This document shows, piece by piece, positions 30,801 through 40,092 of a DNA stretch of 64,000 bases (the stretch's first letter is position 1; every line of letters begins with the position of its first letter). Below the pieces are notes generated by a model. It saw nothing but the letters and a program-made list of their open reading frames with translations. It was not told the DNA's origin and did not search any database. Origin of the DNA: an uncultured Chitinophagaceae bacterium. Its GTDB lineage: Bacteria > Bacteroidota > Bacteroidia > Chitinophagales > Chitinophagaceae. The stretch spans positions 124,001 through 188,000 of the forward strand of contig CAKZFX010000009.1 of NCBI GenBank assembly GCA_936908745.1, given 5' to 3'. The translations under genes and the position numbers were made by a program.

Positions 30801-31024
30801 ATATATTAAAAGCCGTGCCTGTCGGCATGAAAACGTTCCGCTATTTGCGGGTGTTCAACCGCTGGGGTGAGTTAATATTTTCCACGCAAAATCCTTCTGT
30901 TGGCTGGGATGGCACGATCAGGGCTGTGAAACAACCAACATCAACCTTTGTATGGATGGCAGAGGGTGTTGATTACCTGGGTAACAAAGTATTTAGAAAA
31001 GGAACCGTTACGCTGGTACGGTAA
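27827..31024 (+). CDS. T9SS type B surface protein with SprB-like repeats
   Basis: 1,065 residues. The N-terminal hydrophobic segment (about 13-32) is a signal peptide ending NSFSQ. Residues 33-240 form a Cys-rich beta domain (SFHFDMTFCNSAIKGGLVDF). Then come SprB-like repeats, each with a GGTAPF core and ending GxYxIxxxDAxxC; three units have an exact 81-codon period. An Ig-like stretch follows (VCAGSPVTFMP, YELHVQYGACERKD). The C-terminus, from IYVATAFTPNGDGIND through NRWGELIF to KGTVTLVR, is the CHU_C type B sorting domain. Likely a cell-surface adhesin or gliding-related protein. A paralogue of the protein at 23314 in its last 200 residues. Confidence 0.92.
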   Translation: MKKIVTTSCVSAAIKGTVLFLLCMFSRNSFSQTITITDIETTGRFNSCPQGDKPGITATFISGSGTSVVNNQLVCNDPCGTTTLRILLTNVRWNQQPDDNWIHGIFFPQTPGFTVSGVSLPAGWGAFQGVTGAPCSAAQAGGPGFYFDGETMAICCTNSAMDGDPSNNYGDVNVECGTPLSFHFDMTFCNSAIKGGLVDFTLRGTSDGNTGCWNAPDLANNTIAFKIATVACPDIYNVPFAVNLINDCSEVPFNPRAEITGGCGNGNIVTWWDAPFGGNQIGTGVPFVYDPAGSACPVGTTLWASCCPIGSTACANRFAVPINGSCIPEPTVTHSKTAPVCSSNNGTIAVTPSTTGSNTVVLTGPGGPYTLTGAGTQTFTALGPGSYSYTFISPLGCAGAGGPVVLIINSPVLFARGTAVHPTCTVSGSVSFNPTGGTAPYAFSSDGGAVFQPGNSFTGLAAGTYNFRIKDNFGCLKDTTIILRDPPALTANITNSSLAGCLNNNGSLSAIPMGGTAPFTFTITGAVINTTGATSGVFTGLAAGSYTITIRDAMNCTASTNGTVFSSPLVTAGLVSTTAAGCADNIGTVTVSVTGGTGPFAYTIAGPTVNTTGATNGAFTGLASGAYVVTVTDAQSCMSTVNATVAATSPLVATLSAMTAAGCTNNNGSLSTTTTGGTAPLTFSIAGPTVNTTGAATGLFTGLGNGAYTITATDAQGCKTSTTGTVTLADNMFLQLDAEATVCAGSPVTFMPRTNDDANTFTWTGINGTATSTIANPAILQAVATPADTAMYELHVQYGACERKDTIVVNVLHKPVANAGVDTLICKYSDAVLMGSAGNVSGPVSFEWTPAARVVFPRQAVTPVTNINNNTVYTLTVKDNYGCNFTDSAEVTVSVKMPVPAFAGNDTNVVRNLPVQLMASGGVSYVWSPSILLNDATLQNPIATLQRDQRFTVIVTDDIGCTGAATVLIKVFEQADIYVATAFTPNGDGINDILKAVPVGMKTFRYLRVFNRWGELIFSTQNPSVGWDGTIRAVKQPTSTFVWMAEGVDYLGNKVFRKGTVTLVR
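29321..30049 (+). repeat. three 243-bp coding repeats (SprB-like)
   Basis: Unit starts at 29321, 29564 and 29807, exactly 243 bases apart, each opening with codons for AGC and containing GGTAP/GP and NTTGA. The middle and third units are nearly identical over TIAGPTVNTTGA / SIAGPTVNTTGA. A shorter diverged unit precedes them near 29090. Confidence 0.8.
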
Positions 31025-31027
31025 TCT

Positions 31028-31954
31028 TTATTTCCTGATCAGGTAACAGTAACGAAAGAGCTTTCCTTCAAAATCAAAAGGCGTGGTGGCTTTTGTAATA
31101 TCTTTTACAGATGCTGCTTTTATTTTGGCTGTGTCTATTTTAAACGTGCGCAGGTTGGTACTGAAATACAGTACGCCGTTTTCAGCGAGTGCAGCCATAC
31201 AGTCATTGACCAGTTCCACATGGTCACGCTGAATATCCAGCAGATCTTCCATGCGTTTGCTGTTGCTGAATGTAGGCGGGTCCATGACGATGAGGTCAAA
31301 GTAGCCGGCAGGTATTGTTTTCAGGTATTGCTTTACATCGGCGTGTACGATTTTATATTTACCGGCATCATTAAAACCATTGAGCTGCAGGTTGCGATCC
31401 GCCCAATCGAGGTATGTTTTAGAAAGATCCACTGTTACCACTTCTTGGGCCTTTCCTGCGGCCGCATACACAGAAAAAGAGCCCGTATAAGCAAAGAGAT
31501 TTAATACACGTTTGTTTTCACTTTGCTCCCGCACCATTTGTCTTGTGGTACGATGATCGAGGAATAAGCCGGTATCTAAGTAATCGCTGAGGTTGATGAT
31601 AAATTGCAGCCCGTTTTCTTCAACGGTAAATTCATTTTTTTGCGAGTCCTGTTTCTGGTATTGCCCTAAACGCCCGGGCTTGCGCTGCCGCAGTTTCAGG
31701 AATATGTTTTCTTTTTCGATGGAAAGCGTTTCACAAATAATGCTGATGGCCGCTTCCATCCATTCGTCATGCTCCTCTTCTGTCATGCCATGCCTGCGTT
31801 TGTATTCTGCGAGGTATAGTTTTTCGCCGTACAGTTCAATACAAAGCGGGAATTCCGGCAGGTCGTGATCATATACCCGGAAACAAGAGATGGCCTGCCG
31901 CCGCGCCTGTTTGCCAATATGCTTCCAGACCTTTTCCAGCCTGTTTCGGAACAT
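31028..31954 (-). CDS. SAM-dependent rRNA methyltransferase, RlmK-like
   Basis: About 308 residues from the ATG at 31954 (a GTG 21 bases upstream is possible). It corresponds to the C-terminal half of E. coli RlmL, the RlmK part that methylates 23S rRNA G2069 at N7. Signs are MFRNRLEKVWKHIG with CFRVYDHDLPEFP, the SAM site LNLFAYTGSFSVYAAAG, and the catalytic DPPTFSNSKRM. It lacks the THUMP and N2-methyltransferase half. Convergent with the preceding surface-protein gene, 3 bases apart. RlmI-type enzymes are an alternative. Confidence 0.88.
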   Translation of the reverse strand: MFRNRLEKVWKHIGKQARRQAISCFRVYDHDLPEFPLCIELYGEKLYLAEYKRRHGMTEEEHDEWMEAAISIICETLSIEKENIFLKLRQRKPGRLGQYQKQDSQKNEFTVEENGLQFIINLSDYLDTGLFLDHRTTRQMVREQSENKRVLNLFAYTGSFSVYAAAGKAQEVVTVDLSKTYLDWADRNLQLNGFNDAGKYKIVHADVKQYLKTIPAGYFDLIVMDPPTFSNSKRMEDLLDIQRDHVELVNDCMAALAENGVLYFSTNLRTFKIDTAKIKAASVKDITKATTPFDFEGKLFRYCYLIRK

Positions 31955-32007
31955 GATGAATTTATCTCCCGTCACACTAAGAATTTTTTACGAAATTAGC
32001 TGTCCTT

Positions 32008-33399
32008 ATGCAGACGACCATGTATGCGATTGTGGATATTGAAACGACGGGCTCTTATGCGGCTGCTAACGGTATTACCGAAATATCTATCCATGTTTTT
32101 GACGGCCGGCAGGTAATAAGTGTATTTGAGAAACTTATTAATCCCGGTCAGCCGATCCCGCATTATATACAGGCCATGACCGGCATCACGGATGAGATGG
32201 TGGAATCAGCGCCCCGTTTTGAAGATGTGGCTGAAAAGGTGTTTGAGCTGCTGCAGGATAAAGTGTTTGTGGCCCATAATGTCAATTTTGATTATTCGTT
32301 TGTAAAAGGCCATTTGGCCGAAAGCGGTTTTGTATTGAACACAAAGAAACTGTGTACGGTCAGGCTGAGCCGCAAGATCATTCCCGGTCTTCCTTCGTAT
32401 AGTTTGGGACGATTGTGCGATTCGCTGGACATCAAAATCAACAACCGTCACCGAGCCGGTGGCGATACGGAAGCAACGGTCAAAGTCTTTCAACGCTTGT
32501 TACAGGAAGATAAAGAAGAGTTTATCGCCAAAAGCCTGCAACGCAGTTCCAAGGAAGCTATTTTGCCTCCTAATGTACCCAAGGAACATTTTGAGCGCCT
32601 CCCCTACACACCCGGTGTGTATTATTTTCATAATGAAAAAGGCAAGATCATTTATGTAGGCAAGGCCATTAATATCCGGTATCGTGTCAACAGTCATTTC
32701 AGTAATAATTCTGAAAGCCGGCAAAAACAGAATTTTTTAAAGCATACGTATGGCATCAGTTTCCAGCCTTGTGCCACGGAGCTGATGGCCTGTATTCTTG
32801 AATCAACAGAGATCAAGAAGCTATGGCCGGTTTTTAATTATTCGCAAAAGCGATGGGAAGACGTATATGGCATTTTCAGTTATGAAGACCAGAATGGCTT
32901 TTTGCGTTTAGCGATTGAGAAGAATAAAAAACAACTAACGCCCTTATACCGTTTTCATTATCTCGTGGATGGTCATGCTATCATGCGCAAACTGATCAAA
33001 GATTTCAGGCTTTGCCCGAAGCTTTGCTTTATGCAAAAGGGCACTATTGATTGTGAAGGAATGAAAGAAGGCAACTGCGAAGGGGCTTGTTGCAAACAGG
33101 AAACTGCTACGGCTTATAATAAGAAAGTACAGAAAGCCATTTCATTTTTACAGGCGCAGCCCTCTTTTGCCATTATTGAAAAAGGACTGAACGGAGATGA
33201 TCAGTCCTGCATTCTTGTTTGGGAAGGTAAGTTTTATGGCATGGGTTATATTCCGGCGGATATGCAGATCACGGAACCGGAACAGCTGAAAGACCTTGTT
33301 ACGCCCTACCGTGAAAATATTGTTATCCGCAACCTTGTCAATGGTTATGCTGCCCGTTTCCCGGCCAAAGTAAAGTTGTTCTCCACCCAGGCTGTTTAA
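32008..33399 (+). CDS. DnaQ-like exonuclease fused to GIY-YIG (Cho/UvrC-type) nuclease
   Basis: 463 residues with two nuclease domains. Residues 5-165 are a DEDDh exonuclease: DIETTG (D10, E12), VAHNVNFD and HRAGGDTEA (H148, D153). Residues about 196-290 are a GIY-YIG domain like UvrC-N and Cho: TPGVYYFHNEKGKIIYVGKA. A further C-terminal region with a Cys cluster (CFMQKGTIDCEGMKEGNCEGACC) follows. Cho-like proteins incise DNA 3' of bulky lesions. The exonuclease fusion is known for some actinobacterial Cho homologues and suggests DNA repair. The start codon region may read from either ATG at 32008 or 32020. Confidence 0.9.
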   Translation: MQTTMYAIVDIETTGSYAAANGITEISIHVFDGRQVISVFEKLINPGQPIPHYIQAMTGITDEMVESAPRFEDVAEKVFELLQDKVFVAHNVNFDYSFVKGHLAESGFVLNTKKLCTVRLSRKIIPGLPSYSLGRLCDSLDIKINNRHRAGGDTEATVKVFQRLLQEDKEEFIAKSLQRSSKEAILPPNVPKEHFERLPYTPGVYYFHNEKGKIIYVGKAINIRYRVNSHFSNNSESRQKQNFLKHTYGISFQPCATELMACILESTEIKKLWPVFNYSQKRWEDVYGIFSYEDQNGFLRLAIEKNKKQLTPLYRFHYLVDGHAIMRKLIKDFRLCPKLCFMQKGTIDCEGMKEGNCEGACCKQETATAYNKKVQKAISFLQAQPSFAIIEKGLNGDDQSCILVWEGKFYGMGYIPADMQITEPEQLKDLVTPYRENIVIRNLVNGYAARFPAKVKLFSTQAV

Positions 33400-33833
33400 T
33401 CCAGCCACTGAAAGTTTTCTGCCTGCGGCGATCCTTTCAGCATTTCCTGCACTTCGGCAGGCAATACAGCCAGTTTTCTTTTTTGTATATCAATCCAAGC
33501 AATATCAACGGTAAGAATGGCCGAAAGCGTGCCTTCGTTTTTGGTGATATCATGCCGGATGGTAAACCGTGAAAAGTCTTTTTTAGCGGCCACGGTTTTC
33601 AGGTCAATAAATACTTTATCCGTCAGCCTGATCTCTTTACGAAACACACATTCTTCACGGAAGAGTATCGGCCCTATCTGCAACTGCTGCATCAGCTTGT
33701 CATTTAAGCCGACCTGGTTCAAAAAAGCCACCCGGCAAAAGGCTCCCCAATCATAGTAAACGGAGTGGCGAAGGTGGAAATTTGGGTCGAGGTCGGACCA
33801 GCGGACCTGCACTTCTGTACTGAAAGTATTCAT
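33396..33833 (-). CDS. hotdog-fold acyl-CoA thioesterase
   Basis: 145 residues of the 4HBT thioesterase family. It opens MNTFSTEVQVRWSDLDPNFHLRHSVYYDW, with the catalytic Asp region WSDLDPNFH, and has the expected strands ECVFRKEIRLTDKVFIDLK and SAILTVDIAWID. It probably hydrolyses acyl-CoA or acyl-ACP, substrate unknown. Its end overlaps the preceding convergent gene by 4 bases. Confidence 0.87.
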   Translation of the reverse strand: MNTFSTEVQVRWSDLDPNFHLRHSVYYDWGAFCRVAFLNQVGLNDKLMQQLQIGPILFREECVFRKEIRLTDKVFIDLKTVAAKKDFSRFTIRHDITKNEGTLSAILTVDIAWIDIQKRKLAVLPAEVQEMLKGSPQAENFQWLD

Positions 33834-33896
33834 AAATAACCTGTTAAGAAGGCTAAATTAACTTATTACCCTTACACAGAATAGGCCGCCAACCTG

Positions 33897-33904
33897 TATT
33901 TTTG
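33897..33904 (+). promoter_or_regulatory. -7 box (TATTTTTG) before FKBP gene
   Basis: TATTTTTG matches TAnnTTTG, 18 bases before the ATG at 33923; no good -33 box. Confidence 0.45.
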
Positions 33905-33922
33905 TGCCGAAAAAATTAAATA

Positions 33923-34633
33923 ATGAAAAAAGTATTCTTATTCGTGCTGTTGGCAAGTGCGACAAACCTTATCCAGGCGCAGGTAAAGACAGCCGCCAAA
34001 CCTGTGGCCCCTAAACCTCTTTTAAGAAACCTGAACGATTCTGCCAGTTATGCGATCGGTATGAGCGTGGCCAATTTTTACAAAGGCCAGGGCATGACCA
34101 AAATCAGTACTGCTTTGGTGAGCAAAGCGATGACCGATGTATTTACCAGTAAAAAAACATTGCTGGATGATGCGGCGGCTAACAATGCTATGAACACCTA
34201 CATGAGCAAGATGCAGGAACAAAAGTCACAAGGCGCTATTGATTCCGGTATTGCCTTTTTAGCAAAAAATAAAACCAAACCGGGTGTGAAAACAACCGCC
34301 ACTGGTTTGCAATATGAAGTGATGGTACAGGGCTCTGGTGAAAAACCGTTGGCAACAGACAGCGTAACCTGTCATTATCGTGGTACATTACTGAATGGCC
34401 AACCTTTTGATGATTCATATAGCCGTGGTGAGCCGATTACGTTTGCCTTAAACAGGGTTATCCCGGGCTGGACAGAAGCTTTACAATTGATGTCGGTAGG
34501 TTCTAAGTACAAATTGTATATTCCTTACACGCTGGGTTATGGCGCTTTTGATTATGGCCCGATTCCCGGTGGTTCTATGCTCACTTTTGAAGTAGAGTTG
34601 CTGGCAGTAAAAAAAGGCCCGGCAGGTAATTAA
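33923..34633 (+). CDS. exported FKBP-type peptidyl-prolyl isomerase
   Basis: 236 residues. Signal peptide MKKVFLFVLLASATNLIQAQ, an N-terminal dimerisation region of FkpA/Mip type (SASYAIGMSVANFYKGQGM...), and a C-terminal FKBP domain from about residue 125. The latter shows VTCHYRGTLLNGQPFDDS, VIPGWTEALQLMSVGSKYKLYI, GYGAFDYGPIPGGSMLTFEVEL. It catalyses cis-trans proline isomerisation, probably in the periplasm. Single gene with its own terminator. Confidence 0.94.
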   Translation: MKKVFLFVLLASATNLIQAQVKTAAKPVAPKPLLRNLNDSASYAIGMSVANFYKGQGMTKISTALVSKAMTDVFTSKKTLLDDAAANNAMNTYMSKMQEQKSQGAIDSGIAFLAKNKTKPGVKTTATGLQYEVMVQGSGEKPLATDSVTCHYRGTLLNGQPFDDSYSRGEPITFALNRVIPGWTEALQLMSVGSKYKLYIPYTLGYGAFDYGPIPGGSMLTFEVELLAVKKGPAGN

Positions 34634-34654
34634 TAATTACGTTATTCAATATAT

Positions 34655-34692
34655 AAAGCGGCGCAGGTAATACCTGCGCCGCTTTCTTTTTG
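34655..34692 (+). terminator. strong intrinsic terminator after FKBP gene
   Basis: Perfect 15-bp inverted repeat, 34655-34669 against 34671-34685 (AAAGCGGCGCAGGTA and complement), followed by CTTTTTG. Confidence 0.92.
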
Positions 34693-34705
34693 TCCCTGTT
34701 TTCTT

Positions 34706-34739
34706 TAAAATAAAAGGGGACGACCAGAAGATCATCCCC
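34706..34739 (-). terminator. intrinsic terminator of the T9SS type A gene
   Basis: Stem GGGGACGACC (34716-34725) / GATCATCCCC (34730-34739) with one mismatch pair each side; the minus strand continues CTTTTATTTTAAAG. Confidence 0.82.
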
Positions 34740-34768
34740 GGAGGGTTAACATAAATAAACCCTGAGCA

Positions 34769-36304
34769 TTACCGTTTGTTGATCACAATTTTTTCTACTG
34801 ATTGCTCTCCTGTTTCTACGGCTACAATTCGTACACTATATATACCGGCAGACAAATTATCAACTTGTAAGTTGTTGTTCGTGATATTTCTCCATTGCTT
34901 AATCACTCTTCCTGACATATCTATCACCGATACATTTCTTGTCACATTGGCTTCGTCGAATACAATGTTGACTTTGCCATCACTGCTCGGGTTGGGATAA
35001 ACAATTGTGCTTACAGACTGACCTTCTCCTTTTACAGCACGGATCTCACTGTTTTTTGATTTACCATCCAGGTCTACCTGGCGCAGGCGGTATTGAGAAA
35101 TACCTTTGGTTGGGTTCAGGTCATTATACACATACGACAGTTTTTCGCTGCTGTTGCCGCCTTGTGCCTGTGTGGCCACAAACCCTATTTCCTGCCAGCC
35201 ATTGCCTGTATTTCTTTCCACAGCAAAGCCGGTGTTGTTTTGTTCAAAAGCTGTTTCCCATTTCAGTGATACAGCAGAACGACTGCGTACAGCATTGAAC
35301 GATGTGAAACCAACCGGCAAACCAATACAACCTGAAGGAGCGGGCATATAGTACACTACGCTGTTTGCGAGTGTTGCACCTTCCACAAGTATTAAGTATC
35401 CTTTTTCAGAATAAGGTTGCGTGTTTGAGTAAGGTGCAGGCAATGTAGCACCGCTGACGCTGAATCCTGAACCAGATGAGATATTAACTGTTCCGCTGGT
35501 AAATGCCAGCACATCACCCGGCAGATCAAGACTGCCATTATCGTTCATGTCAACATACACTTTATAGCTGATTGATTTGCTTACAGGATCAGCCGTGGAT
35601 ATACCTAAATTATAGGTACGTGGATTGCTGCAGGTTTTGAAACCGGAGATTTTAGGATCATTGAAGAATTGAGAAATGCCTGCCTGGTAGCAGTGTGCAT
35701 TCCCATTCTGTGCCCAAACATCCGCTTTTACAGCAATCACATCATTGATACCGGCATTGATAATTACAGTCACATTCTGGATCGATACACGGTCAGTTGT
35801 ACCGCTCAGGAAGACTTTTGTAGCCACCATGCCGGGTGAGTTGCCCGGGGATGTCAGCTCAACCGTATTATCATATTGGTAAGTGCTGGCAATAGGCATA
35901 TTTACCGGCACACCCACTGCACCCCTCGCGGGGTTTGAAAGTTGTATGTCCATAAATGACCGGCCTGACTGGCTTCTTGAAACACCGAGGCCATTCGTGC
36001 TTTTGGGAGCAGCAATGTTCCCGTTTCCGCAAGGCCAGTAAGAAGGATAATCGTTTGCAAGGTAAGCGTTGATAAAGAAGTCGGTGTTACCATTATTGTA
36101 AGACAGGTCAAACGCCACGTCAAAGTTTACAATAATCTGGCTGGCATTCTGTGGATTGACGGATGTTGATTTAACAGAAACAACTGTGTTGCCTACTACG
36201 ATACCGCAGTTGTTAGGACCACCATTACAGGGGTACTGTGCAAAGCTGTTTACTGACACAATGGATGCGGCAATAAAGAGCAAATAGAATAGATGCTTTT
36301 TCAT
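34769..36304 (-). CDS. T9SS type A secreted protein, function unknown
   Basis: 511 residues. Signal peptide MKKHLFYLLFIAASIVSVNSFAQ. The middle part is beta-rich with no recognised enzyme motif (DFFINAYLANDYPSYWPCG, KVYVDMNDNGSLDLPGDV, the latter a GEVED-like loop). A fibronectin-like stretch (LKWETAFEQNNTGFAVERN ... YRLRQVDLDGK) precedes the type A sorting domain, which begins VYPNPSSDGKVNI and ends GIYSVRIV ... EKIVINKR. It is therefore an outer-surface or released protein. Confidence 0.9.
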   Translation of the reverse strand: MKKHLFYLLFIAASIVSVNSFAQYPCNGGPNNCGIVVGNTVVSVKSTSVNPQNASQIIVNFDVAFDLSYNNGNTDFFINAYLANDYPSYWPCGNGNIAAPKSTNGLGVSRSQSGRSFMDIQLSNPARGAVGVPVNMPIASTYQYDNTVELTSPGNSPGMVATKVFLSGTTDRVSIQNVTVIINAGINDVIAVKADVWAQNGNAHCYQAGISQFFNDPKISGFKTCSNPRTYNLGISTADPVSKSISYKVYVDMNDNGSLDLPGDVLAFTSGTVNISSGSGFSVSGATLPAPYSNTQPYSEKGYLILVEGATLANSVVYYMPAPSGCIGLPVGFTSFNAVRSRSAVSLKWETAFEQNNTGFAVERNTGNGWQEIGFVATQAQGGNSSEKLSYVYNDLNPTKGISQYRLRQVDLDGKSKNSEIRAVKGEGQSVSTIVYPNPSSDGKVNIVFDEANVTRNVSVIDMSGRVIKQWRNITNNNLQVDNLSAGIYSVRIVAVETGEQSVEKIVINKR

Positions 36305-36650
36305 GCTTCAAGGTTTAGGTAATTAATAGTTTACGTAATTACGGATGTTGTTTTCACAACAGCTTATAGTGAATCAATAGTCCCATTATTCATGGTGATC
36401 CAGGAATGGACCTTGCGGGATTGGATAGGAAGGACTTAGTGCTGGCTTATGCACATAATAATTGCATTGCAACTTATTTGAAGTACAAATAAACGCATGC
36501 TGATTACTGTAACGCCAGGCTTGTTTTTGTTCGGGAATGGATCAGAGGCTTTAGAAAGGAGTAGTGGAGGATGGTGACACTTGAATGTAAAACTATAATT
36601 AAGTTTTAATTCATAAGGGGAAATGGTCGTAGATTTTTCTCTACAAAAGT
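36305..36650. other. gene-free stretch between T9SS gene and cmk
   Basis: 346 AT-rich bases. It holds the promoter of the leftward gene at 36304 and the 3' flank of cmk. An AAAACT...AGTTTT inverted repeat around 36590-36610 is the only structure seen. No RNA gene or reading frame is supported. Confidence 0.5.
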
Positions 36651-37325
36651 CTATAAATGCTTGTAAAGGCTCAGTACTTTTTGTAGTTGCTCCTGTGGTG
36701 TAAGATTGGTATTATCAATCTCAATAGCATCTTTTGCTTTGCGTAAAGGGCTTACTTCGCGATGACTATCAATGTAATCACGCATTTCAAGATTGTTTTT
36801 TACTTCTTCGATTGTTATGTTGGGATTTTTCTCGTAGAGTTCTTTGAAACGTCTTTCCACCCGCACTGCATTGTCGGCGGTCATGAATATTTTTAATTCT
36901 GCTTTAGGGAATACAACGGTGCCAATGTCGCGGCCATCCATGACAATCCCTTTCTTGTCTCCCATTTTCTGTTGTTGGGCAACGGCAAATTCCCGTACTT
37001 CTTTGATCGCGGCGACATCGCTCACTTTTTCTGCGATGATTAAGTCACGGATCAGGTATTCAACATTTTCACCGTTCAAAAACATTTCGCTGCTGTTGCT
37101 CGAAGCGTTGTATTCAAATTCGAGGTTGATACTTGTAAGCGCTTCCTTAACTTCTTTTGTTTCTGCAAGATCAACATTGTTGCGCAGGAAGTATAACGTG
37201 ATGGCCCGGTACATGGCACCACTGTCCACATATATATAGTTGAGTTCCTTTGCGAGTTGTTTAGCCAGTGTGCTTTTACCACAACTGCTCCAGCCATCTA
37301 TTGTTATAACGATCTTCTTTGCCAT
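36651..37325 (-). CDS. cmk: cytidylate kinase
   Basis: Phosphorylates CMP and dCMP. From the ATG at 37325, 224 residues; a TTG four codons upstream is rejected. The P-loop is DGWSSCGKSTLAK, with Trp in place of the usual Pro, followed by IYVDSGAMYRAIT and the substrate segments VMDGRDIGTVVFP, EMRDYIDSHRE and SPLRKAKDAIEIDNT. Complete. Confidence 0.96.
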   Translation of the reverse strand: MAKKIVITIDGWSSCGKSTLAKQLAKELNYIYVDSGAMYRAITLYFLRNNVDLAETKEVKEALTSINLEFEYNASSNSSEMFLNGENVEYLIRDLIIAEKVSDVAAIKEVREFAVAQQQKMGDKKGIVMDGRDIGTVVFPKAELKIFMTADNAVRVERRFKELYEKNPNITIEEVKNNLEMRDYIDSHREVSPLRKAKDAIEIDNTNLTPQEQLQKVLSLYKHL

Positions 37326-37335
37326 GGGATGTGGC

Positions 37336-37372
37336 AAAAATAAAAAAGGAGCACCGTACCACGATGCTCCTT
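37336..37372 (-). terminator. intrinsic terminator of clpC
   Basis: Stem AAGGAGCA / TGCTCCTT (37346-37353 and 37365-37372), followed on the minus strand by TTTTTTATTTTTG. Confidence 0.85.
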
Positions 37373-37391
37373 AAAAACTTTATTCTGAAAA

Positions 37392-39923
37392 TCAGGCTTT
37401 CGATTTAGTCTCGCCCTGTTTTTTGAAGGTAAATACCAGTTTGGTATTATCCGGATCCACATCCGCTTCCAGCATATCGCCCGCTTTTACGTGCATATTC
37501 AGGATTTCTTCCGCCAGCGGATCTTCCAGGTATTTCTGGATGGCCCTGTGCAGCGGTCTTGCACCAAATTGCACATCGTACCCTTTATCTGCCAGGAAGG
37601 TTTTAGCGCCTTCTGTCAGTTCAAGGCTAAAGCCAAGATTTGTCAAACGTTTGGTCACACCTTTCAGCAGGATATCAATAATGCTGAAGATATTTTCTTT
37701 ACTCAGCGAGTTGAAGATGATCACATCATCAATCCTGTTCAGGAATTCCGGTGAGAAGGTTTTCTTCAATGCTTTTTCAATCACCGCTTTGCTTGCCTCA
37801 TCTTCCTGCTCCATTTTGTTGCTGGTGGTGAAACCAACGCCTGTTCCGAAGTCTTTTAACTGGCGTACACCAATATTCGACGTCATGATGATGGTTGTAT
37901 TTTTGAAGTCAACCTTGCGGCCGAGACCATCTGTCAATTGTCCATCATCCAGCACTTGCAGCAGGATGTTATAAATATCCGGGTGTGCTTTTTCAATTTC
38001 ATCCAGCAGGATTACGCTGTAAGGCTTGCGGCGTACTTTTTCAGTCAGCTGTCCGCCTTCTTCATATCCTACATAGCCCGGAGGCGCACCGATCAAACGG
38101 CTGATGGTGAATTTTTCCATGTACTCACTCATATCAATACGGATCAGCGCATCTTCAGAGTCGAACATGTAACGGGCCAATGAACGGGCCAACTCAGTTT
38201 TACCCACCCCGGTCGGGCCAAGGAAGATAAATGTACCGATCGGTTTTTTAGGATCTTTTAACCCTACCCTGTTACGCTGGATGGCTTTCACCACTTTTGT
38301 AATGGCTTCATCCTGGCCAATGACCATTTGTTTCATGTCTTCTGCCATTTTCCGCAGCTTCTCTGTTTCCGCCTGCACCATCCTTTTTACAGGAATACCG
38401 GTCATCATGCTTACCACTTCGGCAATCGCTTCATCATCGATCGGGTAGCGTTTGTGTTTGCTTTCTTCTTCCCAATCGGCTTTTGCTTTTTCAAGGTCTT
38501 CCTGTAGTTTCTTTTCTGTATCCCGGAGTGAAGCCGCCTCTTCAAATTTCTGGCTCTTCACCACTTTGTTTTTCTCATTCTTTACATCTTCGATCTTTTT
38601 CTCCAAATCAACGATGTTTTGCGGCACATTGATGTTTTTCAAGTGTACCCTTGCACCTACTTCGTCCATCACATCAATCGCTTTGTCAGGCAATAAACGA
38701 TCAGTAATATAACGATCGCTCAGTTTAACGCAGGCGTCAATTGCACCATCATCATAAGTTACATTGTGATAGTCTTCGTATTTCGATTTAATATTATTCA
38801 GGATCTGGATCGTGTCTTCCACGCTTGGCGGATCGATGATCACTTTCTGGAAACGACGGTCTAAAGCGCCATCTTTCTCAATATACATACGGTATTCATC
38901 TAATGTAGATGCACCGATACATTGCAGCTCACCTCTTGCCAATGCTGGTTTAAAGATATTGCTGGCATCCAGCGAACCACTGGCGCCGCCTGCACCTACG
39001 ATAGTATGCAGCTCATCGATGAAGAGGATGACATCACGGTTTTTTTCCAATTCATTCATGATCGCTTTCATCCTTTCTTCAAACTGGCCACGGTATTTGG
39101 TACCGGCCACCAAGGCTGCAAGGTCAAGCGAGATCACCCTTTTATCAAATAACACCCTTGATACTTTGCGCTGAACGATACGAAGGGCCAGCCCTTCCAC
39201 GATGGCGGTTTTACCCACACCCGGCTCACCGATCAGTATCGGGTTGTTCTTTTTACGACGCGACAGAATTTGTGATACCCTTTCGATTTCCGCCTCGCGG
39301 CCTACAATCGGGTCAAGAGCTGCCATTTCGGCGAGTTTGGTGATATCTCTTCCGAAGTTGTCAAGCACCGGCGTTTTGCTTTTGGCATTGCCTTGTTGCT
39401 TGCCGCTGCTTTTTTGACCGGAGTATTTTTTCTCTTCGTCAAATTCATCGTCGTTGTCGTCTGTATATTCTGCCCTGGGGTCATTTGATTTTACAATGCC
39501 CAGTTCCTGCCTGAAAAGATCGTAATCCACATCAAATTGATTTAAGATTTGCGTAGCAATGTTTTCCTTGTTTTTCAGGATAGAAAGCATAAGGTGTTCT
39601 GTTTCCACCGTGGCACTTTTGAGCGCCTTGGCTTCGAGAACCGTCACCCGTATTACTTTCTCGGCCTGTTTGGTCAGCGGCAGACTATTGATGTTGGCAA
39701 TATTCTTACCGGTCTTGTCTTTAACGGCGAGTTCAATTTCTTTTCTTAATTCGTAGAGGTCAACATTAAAACTTTTGAGGATCCGCACGGCCGTATTATC
39801 TCCTTCCCGGATCAGCCCGAGCAAGAGATGTTCTGTGCCGATAAAATCATTTCCAAGTCTCAACGCTTCTTCCCTGCTGAACGAAATGATCTCTTTTACC
39901 TGTGCTGAAAAATTGTTATCCAT
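37392..39923 (-). CDS. clpC: ClpC-type AAA+ unfoldase
   Basis: 843-residue two-ring ATPase that unfolds substrates for ClpP. Two Clp N repeats (about 3-145: [23 protein letters not shown]), an acidic linker (150-190), AAA-1 with P-loop GEPGVGKTA (232-240) and [13 protein letters not shown], then a UVR/coiled middle domain ([19 protein letters not shown]) typical of ClpC. AAA-2 has [12 protein letters not shown], and a C-terminal D2 small domain follows ([18 protein letters not shown]). No clpP adjacent. Confidence 0.96.
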   Translation of the reverse strand: MDNNFSAQVKEIISFSREEALRLGNDFIGTEHLLLGLIREGDNTAVRILKSFNVDLYELRKEIELAVKDKTGKNIANINSLPLTKQAEKVIRVTVLEAKALKSATVETEHLMLSILKNKENIATQILNQFDVDYDLFRQELGIVKSNDPRAEYTDDNDDEFDEEKKYSGQKSSGKQQGNAKSKTPVLDNFGRDITKLAEMAALDPIVGREAEIERVSQILSRRKKNNPILIGEPGVGKTAIVEGLALRIVQRKVSRVLFDKRVISLDLAALVAGTKYRGQFEERMKAIMNELEKNRDVILFIDELHTIVGAGGASGSLDASNIFKPALARGELQCIGASTLDEYRMYIEKDGALDRRFQKVIIDPPSVEDTIQILNNIKSKYEDYHNVTYDDGAIDACVKLSDRYITDRLLPDKAIDVMDEVGARVHLKNINVPQNIVDLEKKIEDVKNEKNKVVKSQKFEEAASLRDTEKKLQEDLEKAKADWEEESKHKRYPIDDEAIAEVVSMMTGIPVKRMVQAETEKLRKMAEDMKQMVIGQDEAITKVVKAIQRNRVGLKDPKKPIGTFIFLGPTGVGKTELARSLARYMFDSEDALIRIDMSEYMEKFTISRLIGAPPGYVGYEEGGQLTEKVRRKPYSVILLDEIEKAHPDIYNILLQVLDDGQLTDGLGRKVDFKNTTIIMTSNIGVRQLKDFGTGVGFTTSNKMEQEDEASKAVIEKALKKTFSPEFLNRIDDVIIFNSLSKENIFSIIDILLKGVTKRLTNLGFSLELTEGAKTFLADKGYDVQFGARPLHRAIQKYLEDPLAEEILNMHVKAGDMLEADVDPDNTKLVFTFKKQGETKSKA

Positions 39924-40057
39924 TTAAGATAATTGGTTGTGTTACAATATTAACAAATAAATTTGGTTCCTGTTCTACCGCACTTATAAACGAAATGTTG
40001 ATAATTTAAGTTGTCTGAAGCTGGCAGTTTTATCACTTTTCAGGTCTCAAAAAAGCC

Positions 40058-40070
40058 GGTGCCAGGCACC
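40058..40070. promoter_or_regulatory. 13-bp palindrome upstream of STAS gene
   Basis: GGTGCC A GGCACC, centred 30 bases before the ATG at 40093. It could be an operator or a short hairpin; no direct evidence for either. Confidence 0.3.
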
Positions 40071-40092
40071 ATTAAATTAAACCAGGATATTT

